This document shows, one piece after another, positions 13,001-25,300 of a stretch of DNA of 64,000 nucleotides; position 1 is the first letter of the stretch, and each line of letters starts with the position of its first letter. The stretch lies in contig WMCF01000006.1 in the NCBI GenBank assembly GCA_009792885.1, forward strand, positions 3,980,037-4,044,036, given 5' to 3'. Both the position numbers and the translations under genes were made by a program. A model generated the notes under the pieces. It was given only the letters and a program-made list of their open reading frames with translations, was not told where the DNA came from and did not search any database. Source of the DNA: Eremophila alpestris peregrina (lineage: Eukaryota > Chordata > Aves > Passeriformes > Alaudidae).

Positions 13001-13869
13001 AGGTGCCCCTCTAGAAGTTACTTACTTTGTGGAAGTCCAGTAGAATTAGGATGCAGCTCAGGGACATGAATGACTTTTGATTACAGAAGCACAGATTCTA
13101 GATTTATTACTTTTGGGAGAAACGAGTCATAATTTTGGACTTCACTGCATTAAAGTCCTATCTGTACAGTTAGCTATTTTTTAACAAATTCAAGTCAAAA
13201 AAATATTTAATGAGCTAGAAAGAAATTGCAAGGCAGCTAGCTGAGGTTAAGGAAAGTTTCAAGTATTACGAATAAAAACTAAAATTATTCATTTTTGTGG
13301 CTCAATTGAGCTGGATATCTAAGATATAATTCTTATTCATATTTTTTCCAAATAAACTGTGGAGCAGTGATAAATTGACCTGCCTTCTGAGGATACAAGA
13401 GCCTGCTGTGGAATTAGGAGAAACTATGAATTATTTGGCAGTGTTAACATTTATTCAGTAGGAGAAAAGTAACCAGAATCCTTTATGTTTTGGGTTTTCC
13501 CAGGTACATTTCCATGAGTCACTGTTTTAGAAATGACTCTTTATATCTTTTTTTAATTGCTGAAAGGAACTATGTCCCCTGTAACTCTGGTGGTGTCTGC
13601 TTCAAAGCAGAGAAAAGTACCTGGGCATGCATCTTGATTGTAAAGATGAATACAGTAAGTTACTATCCTTGCTCTTTTATCTGTGTATTTAAAATCTGCC
13701 CTTTTTTGTGTTGCATTTATCAAGCTACAGCTTTTAGGTGCCATTCCTTCATCTGGTTTTAAGGATCCTTTCTTACACATTTTGTTTCACATGTTAATAC
13801 AAGCAGGCCATAATAAACTTGCAGTTGGTGTACTCTTCCATAAACTAAAAAGGCTGATGTTAGGAGGCA
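10057..13869. other. Intron interior, no gene seen
   Basis: AT-rich, with a T-rich low-complexity run near 12459-12482. An open frame of 133 codons (10478-10879) has no recognisable domain and sits in sequence of ordinary intron composition. Confidence 0.55.
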
Positions 13870-14075
13870 TTTTCCAGCTTCTTCCTGTGCTTCACTTACC
13901 CTCTTGAAGATTTTCTTCCTAATATCTAATCTAAATCTACCTCATTGTAGTTGAAAACCGTTACCACTTGTTCTATCACTCCAGGCACTTGAGAAAAGTG
14001 TCCAGCTATCCAGCTTTCTTGTTTCTTTTAGGTACTGGAAGGTGCTATAGCTCTCTTCTCTTTTCCATCAAGGGG
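13870..14075 (-). mobile_element. CR1 LINE fragment, 3' portion
   Basis: On the + strand it reads ttcttcctaatatctaatct, then aaatctacctcattgtagtt, then the ggtactggaaggtgctata block and cttctctttt. This is the classic reversed CR1 sequence. The terminal tail itself is missing, so the fragment is truncated at both ends. Confidence 0.85.
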
Positions 14076-14124
14076 AAAGTAGCTTAAATTCTGCTTACAA
14101 CAGCGCTGGGCTTAAAAGTGCACA

Positions 14125-14345
14125 TTAAAATTTGGGAAGGGATCTTGGAGTCATTGTACAGAGATTTCTGGAAGCCATGAACTCAGTATCCACTGGCAAC
14201 AAAAAGGACCGTGAAATTGTCAGAGAGCAAGACAAAGGACATCGTTTTGCTGTCATATAAATCTTGGTTTTCTATGGTTTAAGTGTCAGTGCAGTTCTGG
14301 ACTCTGTACTTAGACAAGGACGTACTGAGGGGAGAGGGAGTATGT
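14125..14345 (+). mobile_element. Older CR1/L3-like LINE fragment (coding remnant)
   Basis: In the + strand the piece gggatcttggagtcattgta resembles the ORF2 passage encoding LGV-like residues of CR1/L3 LINEs. Further along, a stretch encodes an SVQFWTLY-like peptide matching the CVQFWAPHY part of these elements. Frames are broken. It lies head-to-head with the reversed CR1 just upstream, so it is a separate insertion. Family assignment is tentative. Confidence 0.4.
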
Positions 14346-17300
14346 GGAGAAAAAGAAGTGCTCTCTGACTTCAGCCCACATTCAGCTCTGGTGAATCAGG
14401 TTCTTATTAACACATACTGGTAAATATATAGATATGTCTTCAAAAGCCATTCCTTGCTGAAAGGAAAAAAAACTATATCTGATAGTTCAATGCAAAAATA
14501 AATAATACAGTAGCTATTCTCCCATGTTACTCTTACAATTTTCATTGGCAAATATCAGAGGAGTAAGAAGATAACTTATTATTTTCATTTACTTTTTCAT
14601 TCTGTGCATAGTTGTTGTGTTTTGTCTTTTATTCAGTAGGTGATTGAATCCCAAGGAAGAGAACAGCTTAGTTATTAAGTGGTATATATGCATAACTTAG
14701 AATGCTCTGCTCTTGCCGTGAGAGAGCTGAAATGACAATAATCACAATAAAAATAAACACACAAATTACTGTGAGCAATTGTTTTAGCTCAAATAACTGT
14801 CATTCTATATAACATAAAATTACAGGGGGTAAGCACAATAGAAATAATTGCTATGATTAAATACAAACAAAGTGCTTGATAACAAAATACAGAGCAAGAA
14901 TACAGTGTTACTGATGTGGTTACCAAAGTTCAGGATAACATTTTAAATTCGCCAAAGATTATCAGTCTTCAACTAGTTTGCAACAGAGGACTGTGTATAA
15001 TAAAAAGCATGAGAGGTTTTCTCAAAAGGATCTTGGGTCCTGTGGTTCTTGATTCTTCCAACTGAAATCTAAAAGCCATTAACTTAGAGCAAGTTCATGG
15101 AGCAAGTTCAAAATCAATTCTCAGTGCTGAATATTGCCCCTCTCATTTGCCAGCACATGGAATAACTGCGCTTTGCAAATGAAGATCCTAGAAAAACTAG
15201 TATGGTTATTTTCAGGATAGTTCATCTAAGGCTGGTTTTCTGTGTGTTGTGTTTGCAAACACTAGACATGCTGAACCTCCTTTGAAGCTTTAGATAAGAC
15301 TGGAGAGGGAGTTTTGATGTAGGATATCATTAATATTTGCTGTTCTGTGTTTTGGAAAGGCTTAACGTTTCCATAAAGCTGCCTGCTGGCTTATGTACAG
15401 CTATAAAGTTATCCCACAAGCTGAGAAGCAAAATAATTTTCTCTAATAATATCACAGAAATAAATTGCAAAATGCATTATGCAACAAAAGGGACTATTAT
15501 GTATATTCAGATTTATGCCTGTGTATTTCTTATGCAGAGCACAAAACATGAGAGAGAGAATTCATGAAGCAGACCCTAACCACTTTGATATAAAGTCAGG
15601 TTCCTTGAGTCTCACACAGTAGTAGAGAGTAGGTGAGCATTCCTTATACTATAGGCTATAATGTGTGGAGTAAGACTAGAAATAATAGCTGGGATCAAAA
15701 AACACAGGTAATAGCTCAAATCCTAGTTAGCCTTTTTCCCTGATTGGCAGTGAGTCGCACAGCAGCTTTTCAGGCACTAAAGCACCAAGGCACTTTCTGC
15801 ATTTCTCTTCCAGTGAATGTATTTCTTGTACCTGCAGACCACTTTTCTGTGACCTGTTTAAAATATCTATTGTATTTATATCAATAAATTTCAAGAAAAC
15901 CACTTGCTTGATGCCTCTAACAATATTTTTATCTGACACTGGAGAATTTGGATGGTGCATGTACTAATATTATGTATGCATAAAAGAAAAAAAAGTTAAA
16001 GTTGGATAAAAGGAAGTAAAGTCACCAAACATATTTGATGTCATGAACAAAACCCCATGTAATTTCGATCACTGTCATCTGAAGGAATGACCCATAGCTT
16101 TTCTTTTTTTCAACCAGAGGCATTTTAGCATACCTCTCTCCTTCTGCAAATTTGTTGTACTTGAAAATGGTACAGCATTAATGGATATTGGGCAGTGAGT
16201 ACTGGACTGGATATTTTAAGTTAAAGAAAAAATTGTAAATTGTAAAATACTGGCACAAATAAGTTAATTATATATTTTACTAACTGAGGGGGTTGTAGGT
16301 TAGTTCATTGAGAAATTTCTAGCTATTGGGCATGTAGATGATGCAAGAAATATTTTGAGGAAAATTGGGTGAGAAGTTTATGTTCTGCTGCTTTAGTCTT
16401 CACAATTCGGAGTGTAGCTCTGCTGCAAGCCAGTGCTGGTGACAGAGCTTCTGCAAAGGTGATATACGAAGTTAAAGTGAAATTTGAAAACTGACTTTAA
16501 AAAGTCTGCCTATAACAGAGTCCTGATAATTATGCTTATGGACAGATCAGTAAAATACATCCCTTGCTGGTGTCAACTCCTTGGCTGAATCAGGAAAGTG
16601 ACGATATTGTGTTTCTCACTGATGCACTTCAGGTAACTATGAAATTAGAGGACCTTGAAGAAGCCTTTATAGAAGTCCTTTATAGAAGCCAGTGGTTGAC
16701 AGTATTACCAAAGAGGGTTAGTGCATATTTTGAGAGTTGGATAATGCACAAGGTGTCAGTAATTGTTTCAAGACTCACTTCACTCTTCTTTGTTTGTGCA
16801 AGCATAAATCCTGCATGGGATACTGAACCTCAGGAAAGTATTACCTGGATTTTAATGCAATTCACTGGACCACAGAAAATGAAAAGATAAGAATTATCCA
16901 TTGCTGTTCTTTTTCTGCATGAAAACACCTGCTCTTTTTAAAAAGAGCTTTTATACTTTTGTTGTCCTCTATTTGGAACTCATGCTGTGATCTTCAGTAT
17001 TGCCTGGGCTATTAAAAATTTCAGCTGGCTACTTGTATGTGTTGAGAGGCCCTGAGAGACATTGTGCTTGTATGTCTTTTCAAGGTCTCTATTATTACTG
17101 TTTTCCTAGTTTCTTTTGCCGTTTTCTCATCACAAAGTTCATTTGTTTGGCATCCCTATACTGTGCAGCAGTATTAAATATTTAACTTTTTTCATGTGCA
17201 TAGGACCATGGAAAATTGGAGTTTCACAGACATGAAATAGTTTCCTAAGGTAAAATTTCAATTTCCTAATATAAAATTTCAGTGTTTTTGAAAATGCTCT

Positions 17301-20300
17301 GTCATAAATGCTCTTAAAATAAAGCATAGGGACAACTAATTTTGAAGGAGAAAGAATTTTAATATTTGTAAGTATTTCACTTGCAGGAATATTACCGGAT
17401 TATTGGTAATAATAACAATGCATTTTGAGAGCAAAAGAATTCATTAAACCGGACGTAATTTTCAGCTTTTATATCTGAACAATTCTTCCATCCTTAGTAA
17501 CACTAAGTTTACAAAACAAAACTTAACTCTTTTGTGCTTTTCTCCATTTTGATAGAAGCTCTTCTTTGCTGATTTACTCCTGCACTGGAGTACTTTTGAG
17601 CATGGTAAGCTGTTTATATTTTGGAGCAAAGGAATTGATTAGAATGTTCAAGCTTTTGTTTGTAGATGAATATGAACTTTTTGAGGTTGATAATTTCATT
17701 AACTAGTTAGTTACTTTTTGAACCCTAAAGTTGCACTAGAATCTTGAGACTTGCTCAAAGACCAGTGAGTTACTTGAAATGTAATTTAGTTTGACCTTAA
17801 TGTGATCTAGTGAAGTAATTTACTACAGCTCATGATTTAGAATTGGGTTTCTTAAATGGCACCTTTTTCAAGTAACAATACTGGGTAATTGAGTATATAA
17901 TTGTAGTTCCCTTAATTTCATAATTCCATAGCCTTTTCAGATGGTTGCAATTTGGTTTTCATCACAGCTTTTTAAATCAGTGTAGAACTGTAATGGTGCA
18001 AATTGTGATGCCAAGGAGCAAGATATTATTTGCTCTCCAGTGGTGGGTGCTGGTGTTGGCTGCAGCACCACTGCAGAGAACTGCAGAGTAGGTGATGTGT
18101 CTGCCTGACCTCTAACTCAGTGAGGAGGGGTGATGGCAAAGCTTGAAACAATCCACTGGAAATCTGGGAGTTTCTGGAGCTCCTGCAGAAAAGGCATGTT
18201 TTTGCAAGGAAAGGTTACACGTGGAGAAGTAGGGCCAAATGGCATGAATGGCAAGAGAAGGATGACACCATCTTTTTATTCCTGGAGACCCATTACCTCC
18301 AGGAATGAAAGAGTGCTGATGGTGCTGGAAGTGTTTCTTTCTGATGCCAAGGAAGCTCCAATCAACAACATTCACAGATGGAGAGACTAGAGCAGTTTGA
18401 TGTAGCTCTTAGTAGTTTATGTGCTAAGCAGATCAATGCATGCACTGATTATCTCCAATGGATTTAACTTCTTTCTTTATAGTTTTAATCTTTCATTGTT
18501 CTGAACAAAAATTGATTTGTGTGTGTTTCTACAGTCCAAATTTTAATTGCATTGTCTCCTATGTTTATTTGGAAATTAAAAGACAAATTACACAATCTGT
18601 TTCAATGTTGTACTTATGCTTTTGGGAACAAACAAATTGAGACCTTTAATTTTGCTACTGGATATCTCATTTAGAAGTGTAGCAGTCAGGATCTGAGATT
18701 TCCATAAGTGGAAAACAAATATTCTACAGCAGTGTAAATGGTGGTTATACTTCTCTGATCTTTTCCAATAACTTGTTTACAGATACAGGCAATAGCTTCT
18801 CATACTTCTAAAAGGCAGCAGAGAATTCAAAACCAAGCAAAACTTATCCCTTTAATAGGCATTTGAATTGATTTTTCAATTGTTCACGTTGGGAATGTGT
18901 TTGGATTTCCTTTCCAAAGCATATAAAGCAGAGGCTTTCTGCTATCAGAGCCATCAAGTCCCATCCATTCCAGGGTTTTCATAGGGTATGTTTGGTGGTT
19001 TTCAGCCTGTATTTTGAAATTTCAAGCACTGCTGTAGTGTTGTGCTAAAGACACTCCATGTACTTCTACGGAATGGTTCCCAACTTTTATGGTCCTCCAC
19101 AGTATTGTTTGCATCTTCATCTTTTTAATGCAGGGATTTGCTCTCTCCTGAAGTTTGTCTATAAGTGGTGTGGTACTCTACAATCCAGGACAAGGGAGAA
19201 TATTTTTTTAAATTATAAGGAGATTTTTTTTTTAAAAAGTAAATTTCAATATAAAATGCAGAGCTCTGTTAAAGACAGTGCCTTCACAGTACAGAAATGA
19301 AGACAAAGACCCAGTCAAGACCAGGCTAACACTGCATATTTGTGGCAGTGGCAGACATGCTGCAGCATCTCAATTAAGTCTAGTTTAATTACCCTGTTAT
19401 ATAATCAGGTAGTAATTCTGTCTTATGGATCAAATTGCAATTATCATCTCTCCATTTCTATTTCATTCCAGTGACCTTCATCTGAGAAAGCTGAAAACTA
19501 TAATGTAATTGTAGGGATTTTCCCTTCTATAAATGCTGGTGCTTATCAATATGTAGTAAAAAAAACCCCAAAAACTGAAATAACTGAAAAAAAGTCTTCC
19601 TAGCTGTTGACCCAATCCCAAGCCAGTGAACTGAGGAAGTTCAGGACTGAGCCTTCATGTGTGTGGTTTTTACAGATCCTGAATGATAAGATGGATGAAC
19701 AAATTTGGGATCTGTAGCAGTTTCCTGCAGATTATTGGGAAAAGATGAATCCTTGTTTTAGAGAAGTGAAAGGCATTCGTGGTTATGAAGAGAGAAGAGA
19801 CATAGTGTATATGAGATGGTATGTCAGAAATAAAAGTGTTTAACAGTTACAAGAGAATGTGTGGAAGTGGATTAGTACAAATGACAAAATGCTGTTGATC
19901 AGTGTCAAATAATCTGATGGTTTCTTCTGAAATTGGCAGTATTGTAACTTTGTTAAAGAAACATACAGTGTATTAAGACTGAAGTTCTGTGATCAACATC
20001 TTTACTGTGATACAATAACAGCACATAAGAATACATGTGTTTGGCTAAAATCTCAATTACAACTTTTTCCTAAGTTCGTTGTTTGGGGTTTTTTTACACA
20101 GATTTATGCTATGGGCTAAGGTAGAACACATTACACAGATGCAAGATTTTATTAATTAAGCCTGGTATTATATGAGTATAATTCAAGTACAATGCAGTTG
20201 TTACTAGTCTGATTATAATGACACGAATACTCATAGCCCAAGTTTTAATTATGATAGAAAAGCTATTTGCAATGTGACTTTGCTGTACAAAATGGAAGAT

Positions 20301-21967
20301 TGCTCAGTGGGTACATGAACTTAATAGATTGTTAACATGCACTATAGTCTCAGGACTAAGCTAGAACAAGTTAGGCAAAAGTCAGTTTGACTGTTTGATG
20401 GCTAAATCAAACAGTTAAAACAAGCTAAAATCAGCTCAGGCTAATACAGGTCCAGACAAATCCAGAGACCCTGCACTCTGAGAGTGTAGAAAGCCTGTGG
20501 ACTTTTTCTGATTGTAGCAAAATAATATTTAATTGTTTACATGTTTAATTAAGTTGCATTTTAAAGTATGCTATGGATGCTGTCAAATTGCATGCAAAAC
20601 TGTTGGAAAAATTTACTTGAAATGTATCAGATATTTTAAAGACTACATATGCTATTTACAGTACAGTTCTGTACCAACATTTTGCAGCAAGAGAATCTTC
20701 CCTTTGCTTCAATAAGAAATCTTCGTTCTGTCAGTTCCCAACTTGTAAAATGTTGTTGCAAAATGTTCTCCCATGTCCTCATATTGCACAATGTGCTCTT
20801 GGGATATGATGTATTGATGGAAGAACTGAATATTACTGCCATTTTTAGAAACCAGATGTTAGTTTTGAGGCTTCATCAATATTAATTTTTTTTTCTTTTT
20901 AATGTGGACAAAGAATTATTTCTGTTTTCCTTGATCTACATCAACAGCATCTTTTCTCCCTGAAGTAGCAATGCTAAGTGTGTATGTTTTTGTCTTGTGG
21001 AGCTGTAAAACACTGTACTTATACTGTCTGCATTGTGCCATATCTTCTCTGTAGAGGATGGCTACTGAGCTTGTGATGCATATACATACTAGGAGAATTA
21101 GATGTTCCTTTGTTACCATCTTATGTTCTTGCCACCTACTTGCTTGTCCAAGTGCTCTCAAGAGATGCCCTAATCATAAGGTACTGTGGAGTTCTGGAGA
21201 ATTGCTGCCATTTAGCACATATGTGACTCATTGCAAACACTCTGGCTGTGCGTGGTGTTCTCACAGTGCAGTCAATCCCCTTGGAAGGTTCAGGCCCTAG
21301 AGAAAAAGAAACACTCTTTGGTCATTTACAAAGAATCTCAGTATTGAGATAATTAGACACAGGGTGTCTAGGACAGTATAAAAGAAAGACTTTTATACTG
21401 TTATTCACAGTGCCTGTCTTTGAGAATTGCATATAATTTACAATCATACAAGCTTGGAAAGTCTTCTAGTTCTTCTTGCATGGTGTAAAATCCGTTATAT
21501 CAATAGATTAAATTGTTTCACTCTGTTTATTTTATAAGTATACAAAAATCAGATTAGTGAAAACATACAGTCCCTTAGACCTTCATTAGCTATTATGTCA
21601 CACTGAAAAAGGTAAATGCAAGTACTTCTTCAGTTTAGACTTTATGAAGTCAACCTTTATTCTGTCATACTTTATGTTCAGTATTGGCATTTAAATAAGT
21701 TGTGTTCTTCTAATCTGTGTGTCCTTTATGTGGTCAAATTGTTTTTATTTGAAGCTGATAGGAGTTTATTTTACTTTTGAAAAATCCTGAACTTATGAAT
21801 TGTTCATATATCTATTTGTGTATACAGGGTGTTACTTTATGCACCTTTCCAGGCATTACTTCCAATAACAACAAAAAAAAGAAAAACACTGGAAAAAAAT
21901 TAGATAAATGGCACCTGCATATAAGCAGTTCCATTATACAAATTAACAACATGAAAGCAAATATAGA
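14346..21967. other. Intron interior, no gene seen
   Basis: AT-rich sequence without recognisable transposons. It contains a 13-bp tandem duplication (cctttatagaagt/c) around 16663-16688 and a perfect hairpin at 21373-21401. Open frames up to 108 codons (16564-16890) show no family resemblance. Confidence 0.55.
21373..21401. repeat. Perfect 12-bp hairpin
   Basis: acagtataaaag (21373-21384) pairs exactly with cttttatactgt (21390-21401) around a 5-base loop. AT-rich stem; function unknown. Confidence 0.85.
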
Positions 21968-22345
21968 GTCATAGGACAGTAGAGGTAGGAAGGAAGGCAC
22001 CAGAGGAGCTTGTCAGCCCTGTTGTCCTGCTCAGGTGGTGAGTACCTCCAAGGATGGAGACTACACATCCCCTCTGGGTGACTAGCTCTGGTGTTGACCA
22101 CTGTCACAGTGAAAATGTTTTTTCTCATGTTTAGGAGTAAATTGTGTTCAGTTGTGCCTGCTGCCTCTTGTCCTCTGACTGGGCAGCACTGTGGAGATCC
22201 TGAATCTGTATTCTTTGCTTCCTCCCATGAGGTAAGTGTACACATTGACAAGGTCTTCCTGAGACATCTCTTTTCCAGGCTGAACAGTCCCTGCTCTCTC
22301 ATGAGTAATGCTCAATCCTTGAGTCACCTTTGTGGCTCTTTGTCA
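21968..22345 (-). mobile_element. CR1 LINE 3' part, diverged
   Basis: The reversed tail (gtcataggacagtagagg) is followed by a CR1-like order of blocks: aaaatgttttttctcatgtt, cctcttgtcctctgactggg, a gacaaggtcttcctgagaca block and cttttccaggctgaacagtc. The minus strand retains a GLFSLEKRCLR peptide, the near-C-terminal ORF2 motif. Divergence is high, pointing to an old insertion. Confidence 0.82.
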
Positions 22346-25300
22346 AACATACACCAATATGCTCATGAGCTGTGCAGGTGTACATCCTTTGAGTCTAAAA
22401 ATACAATTTAAAAATGCATTCTAAGAGTAAACTTTCTTTACATCTCAGTTCTCCTTGTTCTTAAAGCTAATACGATACATTGAAAGTTCATCCTAACTCT
22501 TAGAGACACTTGAAATAAAGAAGGTGATGGGTTCAGAAGGGTAAATAGGATATTTAGTTGAAAAAGGAGTAAATTTTTAAATCCTGGTAGTTCCTGTATA
22601 AGATTATGAGTCACAACTCAGTGGAATATTTGATAGATAGAGCAAAACAAAAGCCCTTAAGACATCTTTATTAGTGAAAGAGGTGTAGGACACAAGATAG
22701 CCAGTTCCTGAAAACCCCTCATATAAGCATACGAGGTTTTTATGTTTATGGCCAGTGAAATAGTAAGGTAGAATGTGGCTAAATTATAAATTCTCCTTAC
22801 TTATTGCCCAGGTTTATAAGATGACAGCATTTTAAGGAATGAAAGCCTGCAATTAATATAGCCTAGATCTAGGCAATGATCTCATTTTCTGAAGTGCTGA
22901 GCCACGCAACAAATGTAACTGAAGAAGAGTGGTGATTGCTTGGTGATTGACATTTCTGACATCTAGTAGATGTTTGAATATTGTTTTCACACTTTAGTTC
23001 CTGATACCTGTCAGTGAGGAACATTACTAGTGTGAGGTTATTCAGCAAATTTGAAGCATCCACCCATAGCTAAGATAGATTTGATCCTTCAGCTTCGCAG
23101 TAATTTGGAAATGTTTTCAAAATTAATACATGCATTGAACAGCAGAGGTAATAAAAGGATTTAGCTCTCACTGAGTGGTTGCAGGTGTTGGACTCATGTC
23201 TATCATGCTTTACAAGTGCTTGTAGTGTCTGAGTGGTTCGGCTAGCAAAGAGTGGGTACACACAGTTTGTACATTCCTTTGCCATTAGATCTGGAGCTCC
23301 ATAGCGCTGGTCTGCTCTAGGCTGCTTTCTCTTTCTCCCAGCCTCCTAAAGAGCGTAATACTTTCCCCTTTCTGTAGCATTCTTTTCCTTTAACTGCTGG
23401 TTCCTGTTGCCTTGAGACCTCCATAGGCAAAAATGAGTTCTGGAGCTGAATCCATTAGTTCCTATTTATATAGGCAGTAGAGATGCTGTTGAAGAGTGAA
23501 CTAGGAATATTTTGCTACCAGAAAAAGTTACAGCTTCCTGATGAGTTGCTTGTTATCTCTCAGAAAAGATTCAAAATTGCATACATAAAGACTTTTAAAA
23601 TTTGCTGTTTTGGTGTGTATGTTAGAACACCATAACATTTTAGCTTACTTTTTTCTGAGTCACACACATCTACCCTATCTAGCTTAAATCATAAGACCAG
23701 ACACATTCAGTTCTACATTAGACACTTCCCTGTTATGCTAAAATTAGGAGCATCTCTGCCATCAGCATCCTTTGGAGGGGACAAATGCAATTTCAAACCA
23801 TAGAGCAGCTCAACTCTGCTTTGAGGAATGTGATCTCTCACACAGTCAAAGCAGTAGTTGCCGCAGAAAGTTGGAGAAACAAGATAGTAATTACCCAAGT
23901 GAGATACATGACTGCAGGTAGAAAAATACATAAACGTTTCATTTTAAAAATGCGTCTAAAACATTCTCAAGGTTGTTTTGTTTACATAAGCAAGCTTCAT
24001 GAAGTATCTGATGATGAAGCAAATGGTGTATAGAGATGCTTCTTGTGAGTGAATCAGTCTTCCAAATTGATCCCACTTAAACTTGGTACAGGAATGTACT
24101 CTCAGGCATATGAAAACATTAATTTTTTAGTGGTGTAACTAGATCTTAATGTGGTTACTTTTCATTGCATGAAGAGTCAATTCTGATATTTTTGCTTTTC
24201 TGGTAAAGTGTCCACATTTTAATTAACAGTTACTGGGTTTTGTCAGATGGTTGTGACAAACAACAAGAGGGTAGTTGGTCTTGTTAAAATGGTGAGTGTT
24301 GAAGTGCCTCAGTCACAGATTACTGAGTTCTCTCTCCTTTTATAATACTGTAATGAAATTACATTACAATTGCAATTTTCCAAAGGCAATTCCAGTGTGG
24401 AAAATTGATGCTGGTGCTTCACTTGCATCATGATTGTAGAGCACCTTGCACACATAAGTTAGATAAACATCACTTTGACAATAGATAAAGGATTTATGAA
24501 ATACTATTGGGTTTGCAAATTACCCTGCTCTCAGAAAATAGCATCAATAACTTTCTTTGCCAGAATAATTTACAGTACCTTGTTTAGTAGTTAGGAGAAC
24601 AAATCACAAAAATCTTAAGTGTGGTGATGATTTACATCGGATTGCTCAATTTGTACTAACACAAAGAGGAGAAGAAACCAGAGAAGCAAGGTGTCCCTTA
24701 GTGTGCTACAGTAGAGCTGTATTGTGAGTTTCAGGAGCAGAATGCATTATCAATAGAAGTTCTCTGGGAAGGGATTTTCAGCAATCCTGGGAAACTCTTA
24801 ATTTCAAACCCTTGTTCTCTAAATGGTTTCGTAGTATTTAATATTGTGATTTTCTTTTAATGTCATGGAAGTCTTAATTGGCTTGTTGTATCATTTACAT
24901 CATATCATCATGATACTTGTGTATCATTTACGCCATACACAAGTTAGAAAAGGCATTTCTTATTAGAGATTATTTGTGAGATCTTCCATTGCACTCAAGT
25001 TAGGAATTACTTTGCTGCAAGAAACATATTATGTACATAAGATCTATGGCATCATTGCTGCATTTTTTAATTCATGTTTCTTAGACCAGTAAGTGAAACT
25101 GAAAATCTTCCCAGATATTTTTTACTCATAATCAATCATTATTTTAAGTATATCTACTTTAGCTGACTAAGGATACCTTGGTCATTGAAGTAGTCATGAA
25201 CAGATCTTCTTTCCTGCACAGAAAGAAATAAAATATAATCTAAACTAAATCATTTTCCTACCTTATCCTATTCCAGAGGAGCTAAAAAAACTAATTCTGT

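Noticed and set aside
16564..16890. 108-codon open frame on the + strand
   Set aside because: Contains a recent 13-bp tandem duplication and no family resemblance; treated as chance within the intron.
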